Shown here piece by piece: positions 51,638-61,540 of a DNA stretch of 64,000 bases. This stretch comes from Sorghum bicolor (lineage: Eukaryota; Streptophyta; Magnoliopsida; Poales; Poaceae). The DNA lies in NCBI RefSeq assembly GCF_000003195.3, contig NC_012871.2, positions 17,800,658 through 17,864,657 of the forward strand. Direction: 5' to 3'. The translations under genes were made by a program, and so were the position numbers. The notes under the pieces were generated by a model. The model worked only from the letters and a program-made list of their open reading frames with translations. It was not told where the DNA came from and made no database searches. Each line of letters starts with the position of its first letter. Position 1 is the stretch's first letter.

Positions 51638-51781
51638 GCAAAGGATGCCTCTACTCCCTCCACTAGTCAAGGCTATGGAAAATGCTATAATCTTGATTTT
51701 AATGCTTATTCCACTAACCTTGCAAACATGGAGACTGAGAAAGGAGATTGAAGGCTCAATGAGATCATTAGTAAGAGTTGC

Positions 51782-52395
51782 TTGGGTGGTAAGGCTCAAG
51801 TGAGTGATAAAAGGGAAAATGATCCAAAAGGGCTTCAATTCAAGCAAGGGAGACATCCCTCAATCAAGCATGGGCTTGGACACACAATAGGAGCCAAGAC
51901 AAATGGAAGAAAGATAATCAATGGCTATGAGTGTGTCAAGTTTGAAAGGAAGGACAAAATTGGTGTAGAGCGGCCTGCACAGATTGTGATAGTACAACGT
52001 CCCCGAGTGGTAGTGCCGCGTAGTGGCAATACCACGGTGAAGGGCGGTAATGTCACACCTCGCACAAATGGGAAGGCTACCAATTTTGTTCCTGATCAAA
52101 CTAAGCTCAAAAAGAAAGTGACATACAAGGAAAAGAAGATTTCCCAGAAGCCAAAGAAATTAATATGGGAACTCCAAAAAAGTATGCTTATCAACCAAAG
52201 TTCCATGCACCTTGACAAAGCTTGTCATCATGATTTGTGTTGAAAAGTAACAACCGTGATGAAGTTGTTCCTAAGTATGTTGGCAAGGAGACCGATGTCT
52301 ACAAGAATACTTCCATTTGGGTTCCTAAGATACTTGTGACTAACATACAAGGCCCCAAGTCTATTTGGGGACCTAAATCTAGCAACTAAACTTGT
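51782..52395 (+). pseudogene. gag: Copia gag C-terminus and gag-protease linker
   Basis: The frame 51782-52243 reads KQGRHPSIKHGLGHTIGAKT and YECVKFERKDKIGVERPAQI, typical of the conserved linker after the Sirevirus gag coiled coil. Frame changes follow, with recognisable IWVPKILVTNIQGPKSIWGP near 52310-52375. No catalytic motif is present in this stretch. Confidence 0.65.
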
Positions 52396-52396
52396 T

Positions 52397-52579
52397 TTGC
52401 AGACATACTCCTCCGGTGGATCAAGTTGGGTGCTTGACAGTGGATGTACAAATCATATGACTGGAGAAAAGAGTATGTTTCAATCATATACCCCAAAGTT
52501 GGACTCAGATGAGAACTTTGTCTTTGGAGACAATTCTAAGGGGGTGTGCTTGGTTTCGGTAAAGTTCCATAACTCTTGA
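52397..52579 (+). pseudogene. pro: Copia protease
   Basis: SGGSSWVLDSGCTNHMTGEK holds the aspartic protease active site DSG, followed by FVFGDNSKGVCLVSVKFHNS. Only about 60 residues remain open before a stop. The family domain is about 100 residues, so the C-terminal half is out of frame (52580-52684). Confidence 0.8.
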
Positions 52580-52684
52580 GCATTCAATTACAAATGTTTT
52601 GCATGTTGACTCGTTAAGTTACAATTTGTTTTATGTTTCTCAATTATGTGACATGGGCTATAATTGTCTCTTTATGGATAAGGG

Positions 52685-53605
52685 GTGAAAGTCTTTAGAA
52701 GGGAGGATTCCTCTATTGTCTTTATGGGTCGTTTAAAGAATAAGCTTTACCTAGTTGATTTCAACAAAAGTAAAGCTAATCTTGAGACTTGTTTAGTGGC
52801 AAAATCTAGCATGGGTTGGCTTTGGCATCACCGACTAGCCCATGTTGGGATGTGGAACTTGGACAAACTTAAAAAGTATGAACACATTCTTGGACTAATA
52901 AATGTTCACTTTGAGAAAGATAGGATACGTAGAGCTTGTCAAGATGGAAAGCAAGTTGGCGTACCTCACCCGCCAAAGAGCATCATGACCACCACACAAC
53001 CATTGGAGCTCATCCACATGGATCTCTTTGGACCGATCGCCTACCTAAGTATCGGGACTAATACATATGGTCTTGTTATTATTGATGACTATTCCTGTTT
53101 TACTTGGGTATTCTTCTTGTTTGATAAGTGCCAAGTTAGGGACAAAGTGAAGACATTTGTTAGAAGAGCTCAAAAGGAGTTTATTCTCCCCATCAAGAAG
53201 ATGAGAAGTGACAATGGGACCGAATTCAAGAACACTCAAGTTGAAGAGTTCCTTGATGAAGAGGGAATCAAACATGAGTTCTCAAGTCCATACACCTCTC
53301 AACAAAATGCTATAGTAGAAAGGAAGAACCAGACACTCATTGATATGGCAAGGACAATGCTAGATGAGTACAAGACTTCGGATTTGTTTTGGTGTGATGT
53401 CGTCAACACCGTTTGTCATGCCATCAATCGCCTCTACCTACATAAGAAGTTGAAGAATACTTTATATGAGCTTCTAACAGGTAGAAAACCTAAGGTGTCT
53501 TACTTTAGAGTGTTTGGGTGTAAGTGTTTCATACTTAACAAGAAACCCAAAACATCTAAGTTTGCACCCAAAGTTGATGAAGGTTTTCTTCTTGGTTATG
53601 GATAA
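52685..53605 (+). pseudogene. int: Copia integrase, zinc-finger Cys lost
   Basis: The GAG-pre-integrase zinc finger reads WHHRLAHVGMWNLDKLKKYE with both His, but the Cys pair reads RRACQDGKQ where the family has CxxC, so one Cys is Arg (CGT, one transition from TGT). The core has Asp in HMDLFGPIAYLS, Asp in RSDNGTEFKN and Glu in NAIVERKNQTL, so D,D,E is intact. It ends at a TAA (53603-53605) inside the C-terminal region, LLGYG*NEHAYRVFNK. Confidence 0.85.
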
Positions 53606-54112
53606 AATGAGCATGCCTATCGTGTTTTCAACAAAACCTCTAGAAGAGTTGAAATAGCAGTAGATGTGACATTTGATGAATCTAATGGCTCTCAAGTAGA
53701 GCAAGTTGATTCAAGTGTTGTAGGAAAGGATGATCCACCTTGTGATGCAATCAAACAATTGGCTATTGGCAATATTAGGCCACAAGAAGATGAAGTCACT
53801 GACATGGTGGTTTCCCAAGCTGCTGGTGAACAAATTTCCACTGATGTACCTGATATTAATGGGGAGCAAACCCCTGCTACAGCATAGGAGAGCAGCTGTG
53901 CCACACCTAAGAGTGGTAATGCTGCACCCCGTCCAACAACAGCAGCGAGTCCAACTCAAATTCGAGGACAAAACCTACAACACATATTTGAAGAAGAAGA
54001 AGTTGAAGATCTAGAAAGTGATCAAGAGGCCATCGAGCATCCAAGACTCAAGCAAACCATTCAATGAGATCATCCCGCCGACAACATCCTTGGTAGTCTT
54101 CGAAAGGGGGTA
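53606..54112 (+). pseudogene. pol: Copia integrase-RT linker
   Basis: After the TAA the frame continues as NEHAYRVFNKTSRRVEIAVD and VTFDESNGSQVEQVDSSVVG to about 53887, the acidic linker between integrase and RT. The remainder is frameshifted. Confidence 0.65.
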
Positions 54113-55138
54113 TTGACACATTCTCATTTAGCAAATTTTTGTCAATATTACTCTTTCGTTTCTCCTATGGAACTAGTCAAGGTTGAAAAGTCTCTTGAAG
54201 ATGAGGACTGGGTGATGGCCATGCAAGAAGAGTTGAACAACTTTGAAAGAAATCAAGTTTGGACATTGGTGGAAAGACCCAAGGCGAATGTGATTAGCAC
54301 TAAGTGGGTCTTCCACGACAAACAAGATGAAAATGGAGTGGTGACAAGGAACAAAGCAAGATTGGTTGCTCAAGGCTTCACTCAAGTAGAGGTCTTGGAC
54401 TTTGAAGAAACATATGCACCAGTGGCAAGGCTTGAGGCAATCCGAATTCTTTTAGCCTTTGCTGCCGATCATGACTTCAAGCTATATCAAATGGATGTCA
54501 AAAGTGCATTTCTCAATGGCCCTATCCAAGAGCTTGTCTATATTGAGCAACCACCAGGTTTTGAAGATCCCAAGTTCCCCAACCACATCTACAAACTCCA
54601 AAAGGCGCTCTATGGGCTTAAGCAAGCACCAAGAGCATGGTATAAATGCCTTAAGGAATTCTTGCTCAAACAAGGTTTTGAAATAGGTAAAGCCAATCCT
54701 ACCCTTTTCAATTACAAAGTTAATGAAGATATATTTGTGTGCTAAATATATGTCGATGACATAATATTTGGTAGTACTAACCATGAGTTTTGTGAGGAAT
54801 TTAGTAGAAACATGACCAAGATATTTGAGATATCTATGATGGGTGAATTGAAGTTCTTTCTTGACTTTCAAATCAAGCAATTGAAGGATGGAACTTTCAT
54901 TAGCCTAACTAAGTACATCCATGATATGCTAAAGAAGTTTGACATGGCAAATGCAAAGCCCATAAAAACTCCCATGCCAACCAATGGACATCTTGATTTC
55001 AGTGAGGAAGCGAAAGCCATCGACCAAAAGGTATATCGCTCTGTGATTGGCTCTCTACTCTATCTGTGTGCATCTAGGCCCGACACTATGTGTGCATGTG
55101 TTCTAGATTTCAAGCTAACCAAAAAGAGTGCCACTTAG
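54113..55138 (+). pseudogene. pol: Copia reverse transcriptase (two pieces)
   Basis: The first piece (to 54745) holds EDEDWVMAMQEELNNFERNQ, LVAQGFTQVEVLDFEETYAP, YQMDVKSAFLNGPI and ALYGLKQAPRAWY. A TAA at 54743-54745 stands directly before the catalytic motif IYVDDIIFGST, at a codon that is usually Gln. The second piece (54812 on) has MMGELKFFLDFQIKQLKDGT and YRSVIGSLLYLCASRPDTMC. The catalytic YVDD is thus present but lies between the open pieces. Confidence 0.85.
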
Positions 55139-55461
55139 TGGTTGTTAAGAGAATCTTAAGATACTTAGTACACTCTCCTAACCTTGGCTTGTGGTATCCT
55201 AAGGGCTCAAAGTTTGATTTACTTGGGTATTCAGATTCCGATTACACCAGTTGCAAAGTGGATCAAAAAAGCACATCAGGGACATGTCAATTTCTTGGGT
55301 GGTCTCTAGTGTATTGGAGTTCTAAAAAGCAAAATTATGTAGCCCTTTCCACCACCGAGGCCGTATGTTGCAACCGGTGCATGTTGTGCTCAACTACTTT
55401 GGATGAGGCAAACCCTTCGTGACTTTCGATACCGCTTTACCAAAATCCCATTATTGTGTGA
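55090..55461 (+). pseudogene. pol: Copia RNase H, 5' part
   Basis: WYPKGSKFDLLGYSDSDYTS has the RNase H Asp, then KVDQKSTSGTCQFLGWSLVY and a Glu in LSTTEAV. A shift near 55370 precedes LLCDE, where the gypsy fragment enters. The domain resumes at 56634. Confidence 0.8.
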
Positions 55462-56624
55462 TGAGGTCGTTGTCCCAATATTCATGATGTAGGATCTTGA
55501 TCTTGATAACTTGTCGAAGAACGACAGATAACTTGCTACAAGCAGCGATTACTAGTGCAACCTGACGACACACATAAGGAGCCAACCACCGTCTCTCTAC
55601 GGTAGCCTGAACCAAGGATTCGCCCAATCACACTCTCAAAGAACCAACCTACGCAATCTAAACATGAAGATCAGGAGCATATATTGGGGGCCGATGACGC
55701 AGCTGCTTCTATAATCTCCACAAGGGAAAACTCAAGAGGAAAGGAGTAGAGAATCTCTCTCTAGATTTGTTAGCAGACAGCTGAACAAAGTGGTTTATAT
55801 TTTGATTATCAAAGTCTTCATTTACAATGGCTCTTAGGGGTATTTATACTAGCAACAACCCTGCTAGATAGGTGTAAAGTCGAGATAGAAATGAAAAGAC
55901 TAAAAATGTGAAAAGGCCTCCATAAAATGGCTTGTGAAGTGGGAACGTGAGGCTGTTGGTCTTCTCGAACAACTTTTAGTATTTTGGTAATAACTCTGCC
56001 TTGAGAAGTCCAAATAATGCACCGTTGGATGCGTTGGAAATTTAACTTGATGATATTTCCAACCATATCTACCATGCACCATGACACGTTGTAAATAGGT
56101 ACAGTTTTGCACAAAGATTTGTACCAATTTCCTGACATGACAGACTAGGACTTTTAGAGCAATCTTCACCAAACTGACTATATCTCGAGTATATGACATC
56201 CAAAATATATGGAACTTCTTGCATTGAAAAGTAGACTTCATAAGCTTTTCATTCACCTTCATAGCTTTCGGGAATCAAAAGCTATGACATGTTCTTTGAA
56301 GTGGTTGGTTCGGACGTCTAAACTATCAACACTGGTCTGATCGGACGTCCGAACATGCTAGTCTGATTCCTCCATACTGGGCCGATCCTCATGGTCCATT
56401 TCATCATTTTCTTCATGTGTATTCCTAATTACAATCAACATAGAGCACTTAGGTAGTATAACATTCTCAGAAATATTGAAATTGATATCAATTAGGAATG
56501 AATTTACTTGCTCTTGTAGTTTCTTGGCACGACTTCTCGTAAGTGGCTCTTGAATTGTATCTTTTAGGTTGGATGGTGGATGATTGACATGAGAAAGATC
56601 ATGCATGGTTGGGATATCATCATC
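55462..56624 (-). mobile_element. Gypsy 3' fragment inserted in copia RNase H (1163 bp)
   Basis: It is flanked by ATTGTGTGA on both sides (55453-55461 and 56625-56633). On the minus strand it begins inside a gypsy Pol tail (EPLTRSRAKKLQEQVNSFLI, then ENVILPKCSMLIVI), passes its stop at 56358-56360, and continues through LTR-like sequence to CGACCTCA. There is no poly-A. It looks like the 3' end of a retroelement with the 5' part missing. Nine bases of duplication is long for an LTR element; 8 bp with TG...CA ends is the alternative reading. Confidence 0.6.
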
Positions 56625-56633
56625 ATTGTGTGA

Positions 56634-56870
56634 CAATGAAAGTGCCATAAAGCTTGCAAACAATCCTGTAAGCCATTCAAGAACTAAGCATGTAGACGTC
56701 CGACATCACTTCTTGAGAGACCACGAAGCCAAATGAGATATCAAAATTCGTCATGTGAGCACCAAAAAACAACTAGCCGATATCTTCACTAAGCCTCTTG
56801 ATGAGATACGGTTTTGTGCTTTGCATAGTGAGCTAAATATACTTGATTCTCATAACGTGGTTTGAAATTT
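56634..56870 (+). pseudogene. pol: Copia RNase H, 3' part
   Basis: [20 protein letters not shown] and [12 protein letters not shown] match the end of copia RNase H (with small shifts), then STKKQLADIFTKPL-like sequence and ILDSHNVV. It shows that the fragment at 55462-56624 split this domain. Confidence 0.75.
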
Positions 56871-57365
56871 AGCACACCTTTGATTGATCAACTAGTATTT
56901 AGGTAAAAGGTTTAAAAAAAGGTTCATATTGTGCTTCAAAATGCTCTATCAAAAGAAAACTTGCATTTTATGGTCATTACTTGTTTTTGTCCATCTGTTG
57001 CTAACCATAATATGTTAAGTTTGTTGTATCTCTCTTTCCTCTTTTCTCACTTTTTGGTGCTTGTTGCCAAAGGGGGAGAATGAGAGGGGGGTACAATTTT
57101 TTTCCTTGCCTTGGATGATTGTGTGCATACTTGTCATATGCATCACATATATTCTTGTGACACTATATGCAGCACCCCACAGAAGCATGGATGTAGGGGG
57201 AGCCCCATCACTTAACTCTATATGTGAATTTTGGCCTCTTATGCCAATTAGAGAATTCAATTCTACATTCACATATTTAGCGGGAGTCTCTAGACCCATG
57301 ACTTCAAAATCTCAGTTATACTTTGAATATTTTTGTAAGCTCTAGTTGTGTTGTCATCAATCACT
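56871..57365 (+). other. Copia 3' non-coding region
   Basis: Sequence between pol and the LTR. A 94-codon frame (57061-57345) contains a hydrophobic stretch (IVCILVICITYILVTLYAAP), but it overlaps the first purine tract and I do not call it a gene. Confidence 0.5.
57068..57080 (+). other. Copia extra polypurine tract
   Basis: CCAAAGGGGGAGA lies about 300 bp before the main tract. Duplicated purine tracts are a known Sirevirus trait. Confidence 0.6.
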
Positions 57366-57379
57366 AAAAAGGGGGAGAT
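57366..57379 (+). other. Copia main polypurine tract
   Basis: AAAAAGGGGGAGAT directly precedes the 3' LTR start TGTAAGTA. Confidence 0.8.
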
Positions 57380-57768
57380 TGTAAGTACAATCAAGCCCTA
57401 GTTGTGGGTTTTGGTGATAATGACAACACAACTAGAGGACTAATGAGATTTGTTGAGATGACAAGCAGGTAAAATAAGAATAAGGATAACACATGAGATG
57501 TGAGATGGAAAAAGCCCAAATTACCAAATGTGTTAGTCCATTGATGGTATTGAATGAAAACATTTGGTGAATTACAGCACCCCAAGTTTTCAATAGACGA
57601 ACGGTTGTTTGACACCAAGTCCATTGATGTGAGATTAAAAGATTTGAGCTAGAGAAGTGAGATTTGAGAGTTGGGAGCTTTGATCCATGACTTGAGCACT
57701 TGGTTTCTTTGTCTTGCTGGTTGGTTGTATTTGTTACTCTTGGGTTCTTGGAGCCCTAGCCGGGTAGG

Positions 57769-59006
57769 AGTTGGGTATTTTAAACGCAAACAGAAAAATC
57801 CGCAAGCGCACGGATACCGATGTAGGTTTCACCCGGGAGTATTCTAGAGTATCGATTTTTCACAGGGAACGTTAGTGTACTAATTAAGATTCAAGATCAC
57901 CCAAGGATAACTATATAATTATTTTTGGTGGGAAGAGAGGAAGTTTCCTGAGAGTTCTCTAGCTGATCTAAGAAACAAGGATTACTTCAAAGATTATTTA
58001 TTTCGGGACAACAGAACACTAACCACAGAAAGAGATGAGAAGGGGGCCAAGAAGCTCTGACTATGGTCCTACAAACACCGATCCGAATGAGGTGGAATAC
58101 GTCGACCGTTAGAGCTGTCACTACCCTAGGGCTACCACAACAATCCGCAGGATTGGGTGCAATTCCAGGTAATTGCAAGACTAAACACCACATCTAATCT
58201 ATTAATTACTACTCTAGCGTTTCAAAGACTAGAGCACTTGATGCAAGCGGGAATCCAATAAATAACTTGAATGTAAATAAAAGTAATTAAAGAACTCAGG
58301 AATTATGAATTGAAGAACTTGGAGAACGATGAAGAATGAACCAGTTGCTGTAAAAGTACAATGTTGAGGAAGATCCGACAGATCCGGCTCCTCCTCCACT
58401 CTCCTCTTCTCTCTCCCTATTTTTAAGATTACAACTAGAACTAACTAGAACTAGAACTAGATGAACTAGAACTAGAACTAGATGAACTAGAACTAGAACT
58501 AGATGAACTAGAGGGATCCTCTCTACTTGATGAATAATTGAAACCCTAGCTTTGATTCTGTAGAAGAGGTATGTTCTCCAGGGGCTAGGGGGTCTGCTTA
58601 TATAACCCCTCCAAATGAAAGTGGGCCGTCGGATCAAACCGACCTTAATCGCATGATTTTTCTTAATCCTTTAGGTCGGTGGAGCATAATCCGCGAGGCG
58701 GAGCTTGATTGGCTCCTGTAGCTGGGCGGGCGCCCTGCCCCCGGGCTCGCTCAGCCTCCCGTTCGTTCCCGTGGCTTCTGGAGTCTTCTAGATGATAGAA
58801 AATTGCCGCACACGTTAATATCTCTATGTAAACCCAACGTGTGGGCCTTTCCTCCGTATTTCCTGATAACCCCCTATAGAAATAGACAAAACACCAAAAC
58901 TCGTAGAATTCTGTCAGATAAAACCCTAAGTCTGGGTGTTGGTTGCATATAAGTCCTTTTCCATGATTAGTTGACGGTTAAATGTGAGCATTAAGGACCG
59001 TCAACA
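57769..59006 (-). mobile_element. Solo LTR 2 (1238 bp) inside copia 3' LTR
   Basis: It is homologous to solo LTR 1: AGTTGGGTATTTTAAACGCA at the start (TG changed to AG) and GACCGTCAACA at the end. The flanks GTAGG and CTAGG are a 5-bp duplication with one mismatch. The TATA-like element reads on the minus strand. Confidence 0.8.
58440..58512. repeat. 21-bp minisatellite, three units, in solo LTR 2
   Basis: The unit ACTAGAACTAGATGAACTAG(A) repeats with ATGAAC at 58461, 58482 and 58503. Solo LTR 1 has a single unit at about 36337-36362. Confidence 0.85.
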
Positions 59007-60137
59007 CTAGGCGTTCTTCTTGGTAGCCCGTGTTGATTCATTTGTGAGGGCACCTCAAAGTATTTGTATCACTCTTTGATTCTTAGTGGAAATCTCAAGC
59101 AAACCTTTATGGTTGCTTGGGGAGGAGACCTAAGTGGTCGGACCTTAGTGGTCACCTCAACAACGAAGACGTAAAAACTCCTTCATGGGGATTGGCAAAC
59201 CTCGAGAGAAATATCTTGTCTTGCTATGGAGGTAGCATCGACTACCCTTGTTCTTGTGTTCTTTGTGTTCTTCCTCTCCACCCCTTTCATAGGTGAACAA
59301 TGGCCAATCTACATTTTGGAGAAGAACTTTGCCAAGGGAACTTCGACATCATCCTCTGCTACATCTGGAAGAGTGGGGTAACTCTTAGATCTGAAATCAA
59401 TGCTCAATATACTCTGATTTTGTAGCTCCCTTAGGGCGTTGGTAGTACTTGCAATTGCGCCGGTAGTACTGGCTGTCTTACACCAGTAGTTCGGCCCAAA
59501 CTGTCGGTGGTACCAATAGGTATTTAACTTCTGAAACTTGAGTTTTTGACCTTCAGGTTTTTGGACACGCCTATTCACCCCTCATCTAGGCTTACCAAAG
59601 ATCCTCGTAGTAATGTGTATTTTCTATTGCACCAAAGGAAAATTTTAGAAAAGCTGCACGAGTGTTCCCCCACTGAGAAACCCTCATCGGACGCTGGGTC
59701 TAACGACATCGCACACTAAGGCTTGTCCGACGAGTACACCGCAAAAAGGTGCAGTTTCACTCGTCCATTAGAGCATCTGATGCTTTGGCATCGACAGGTC
59801 TGATACTTGCAGTGTAGCAATAGGGTTTTGACATTGAACACGTCGAGCACTGGGGTGTGTCTGATACCTCTTCGTTGGACATATCTGACGTGAGCTCGCA
59901 TGTTTTCAAAGCTTACTGGGTAGCGTTCGGTGTTCAACGCTTAGCATCTGACGTGCGCGAGTTACAAGTGATCGTTGAAGATCAATGGGTCACATTCAAA
60001 GAGAGACATGTGACAGTGATCTAACGTGCATGGTAGGGAACGTCAGACGCTGGGCCACGTCCATTGGGCAATCATCAAAGTGTCTAATGCCTCTGAGTTT
60101 GCCCCTAACGGCAAGCTGTTGAGTGAAATACTATAAA

Positions 60138-60587
60138 CTAGGTGAATTTCCTGTGCGTTGCTGTGGGATTTTCTTAAAAATAAATCATTATATACATAGC
60201 ATTATTATGTGGTATTCAGTATATTATATATATACATGTATATGAATTTGACTTACATGTATTTTCTTGTATTAGATCCAGTAAAAGATTGTTGTGTTAA
60301 TGGAAGAAAAACTAATATTTGCTTACATTATAGAGGAATTGGTGATGGAACAGATAGTGTATGTACATGACTTGTATATTAATAGATTAAAAATTTAAAA
60401 GTATTTCACATGATATAGATGACATAGTCATTTTTTGTAATTAATATGGGATGACATGGACTTAGTAGGGAATGATGTGGACACCTTGTATGAAGAGATA
60501 GAACATTTAGAGGGTTACTTAGTGGGGAATGATGTGGACACCTTGCATGAAGAGAAAATTCACCTAGTAGGGTTTAGCTTTATAAGA
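60138..60587 (-). mobile_element. Helitron-like unit A (about 450 bp)
   Basis: On the minus strand it starts TCTTATAAAGCTAAACCC and ends with a short hairpin CCCACAGCAACGCACAGG, then CACCTAG followed by T, which is the Helitron TC...CTAG|T pattern. It contains a 56-bp direct repeat (GGGAATGATGTGGACACCTT twice, 60466 and 60518). Confidence 0.45.
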
Positions 60588-60590
60588 GTA

Positions 60591-60876
60591 CTAGGAAAAT
60601 ACCCCGTGCGTTGCTGCGGGAATTTTAGATAATTTAAAAGGAAATTAGACTATTTATATTTATAGTTATATGAATAAAATTATCTTAAGTTAATTTTGTT
60701 GAATGATTTGACATATCAATATGAACAGCTAAATTGCATGTTAGTAGATGAAGAGATGACTATCATAATTACATGTGCTAGTTGGCTATAATTGCAAGTT
60801 TTAGTGGATTGTTGATGTGGGTAGCTTGCATGTTGAGAGAAATCTCTAGTGGGGTTTAGCTTTATAAGAGTATAAG
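60591..60876 (-). mobile_element. Helitron-like unit B (about 285 bp)
   Basis: Minus strand: TCTTATACTCTTATAAAGCT at the start, CCCGCAGCAACGCACGGGG hairpin and CTAG at the end. It lies head to tail with unit A. The exact 5' boundary is uncertain by a few bases. Confidence 0.45.
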
Positions 60877-61540
60877 ATATGATAGAAGGTGGGTGGTTTT
60901 TGGGAGCTCTCTCTTGCACATCTAAATACTTGAGGCATACTTTGAGCTAGAGAACATCCCCTCCACTCATCTCCTTGCTTGATTGCTCATCCTAGTGAGA
61001 TTGAGTGAGATTCAAGTGTATTGCTTTAAGAGTTGTATCTAGTGGCACTTGATCCTTGAGTTTGTTGTGGATCTATCGTTACTCTTGGGTGTTTCCTGAC
61101 ACCTAGATGGCTTGGAGCAGCGGAGGTGTTGAGCTCGCGATTGGAGATTGTTTCGAGCCTCACTGATTGATTTGTGAGGAGTTCTTGAGCCTTCCCTATG
61201 GGAGATCGCAATTGGCTACTCTAGTAGATTGCTTGTGGCTTGGAGGATCCCAATCTTGTGAGTGGATGTGCAGCACCTGCTAAGGGTTTGGGTTTGGATT
61301 GCTAATTAGCTTATGATCCATCAAGTGCGTGTATCGCCACAACGAGGACTAACTTGTCGGGAAGCAAGTGAACCTTGGTAAAAAGATCTTGTGTCACCTC
61401 TTGCCGAGGATTTCTTATTATGTCCACATTGTGATTGATTCTTGGATATATCTGAAATGGTTTTGCATAATTGATGAAACCCTAGTACTAACCTCTATAC
61501 TAAATGTGTGTAGACTTAATGAGGTTGGTACATGCCAAGT

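Larger units (their letters stand above)
33522..59609 (+). mobile_element. Ty1/copia Sirevirus-like element, 26 kb with nested insertions
   Basis: It is flanked by GTAAT on both sides (33517-33521 and 59610-59614). Components in order: 5' LTR, Met-tRNA primer site, gag with a CCHC knuckle, protease, integrase, RT, RNase H, two purine tracts, 3' LTR. Protease-integrase-RT is the copia order. Four later insertions sit inside: two solo LTRs, Tat-2 and a gypsy fragment. Pol has several stops and frameshifts. Confidence 0.85.
57380..59609 (+). repeat. Copia 3' LTR with internal deletion and nested solo LTR
   Basis: It starts TGTAAGTACAATCAAGCC and ends ATCCTCGTA (5' LTR: ATCTTTACA). Without the insertion at 57769-59006 it is about 987 bp. 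About 690 bp of the 5' LTR, including all GTACCGG motifs before the TATA box and the TATA box itself, are missing at about 57625. Confidence 0.8.
59610..61540 (+). repeat. LTR X, right part
   Basis: It continues LTR X after the GTAAT copy: TGTGTATTTTCTATTGCACC matches LTR Y. It contains motifs such as CATCGGACGCTGGG and CGTCAGACGCTGGG, then, after the Helitron-like insertions, the conserved 3' part (CACCTAGATGGCTTGGAGCA, CACAACGAGGACTAACTTGT). The right limit is approximate. Confidence 0.6.

Noticed and set aside
57061..57345. Possible envelope-like frame with a membrane segment in the copia 3' region
   Set aside because: Only 94 codons, overlaps a purine tract, and has no signal or domain that would support an env gene.
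58296..58637. 113-codon frame with LVHLVLVL repeats
   Set aside because: It is a product of the 21-bp minisatellite in solo LTR 2.
33522..59609. Two separate copia insertions flanking Tat-2
   Set aside because: The outer GTAAT duplication and the continuity of LTR X across it favour one insertion, so the duplicated 823 bp is better seen as a later rearrangement; not fully excluded.
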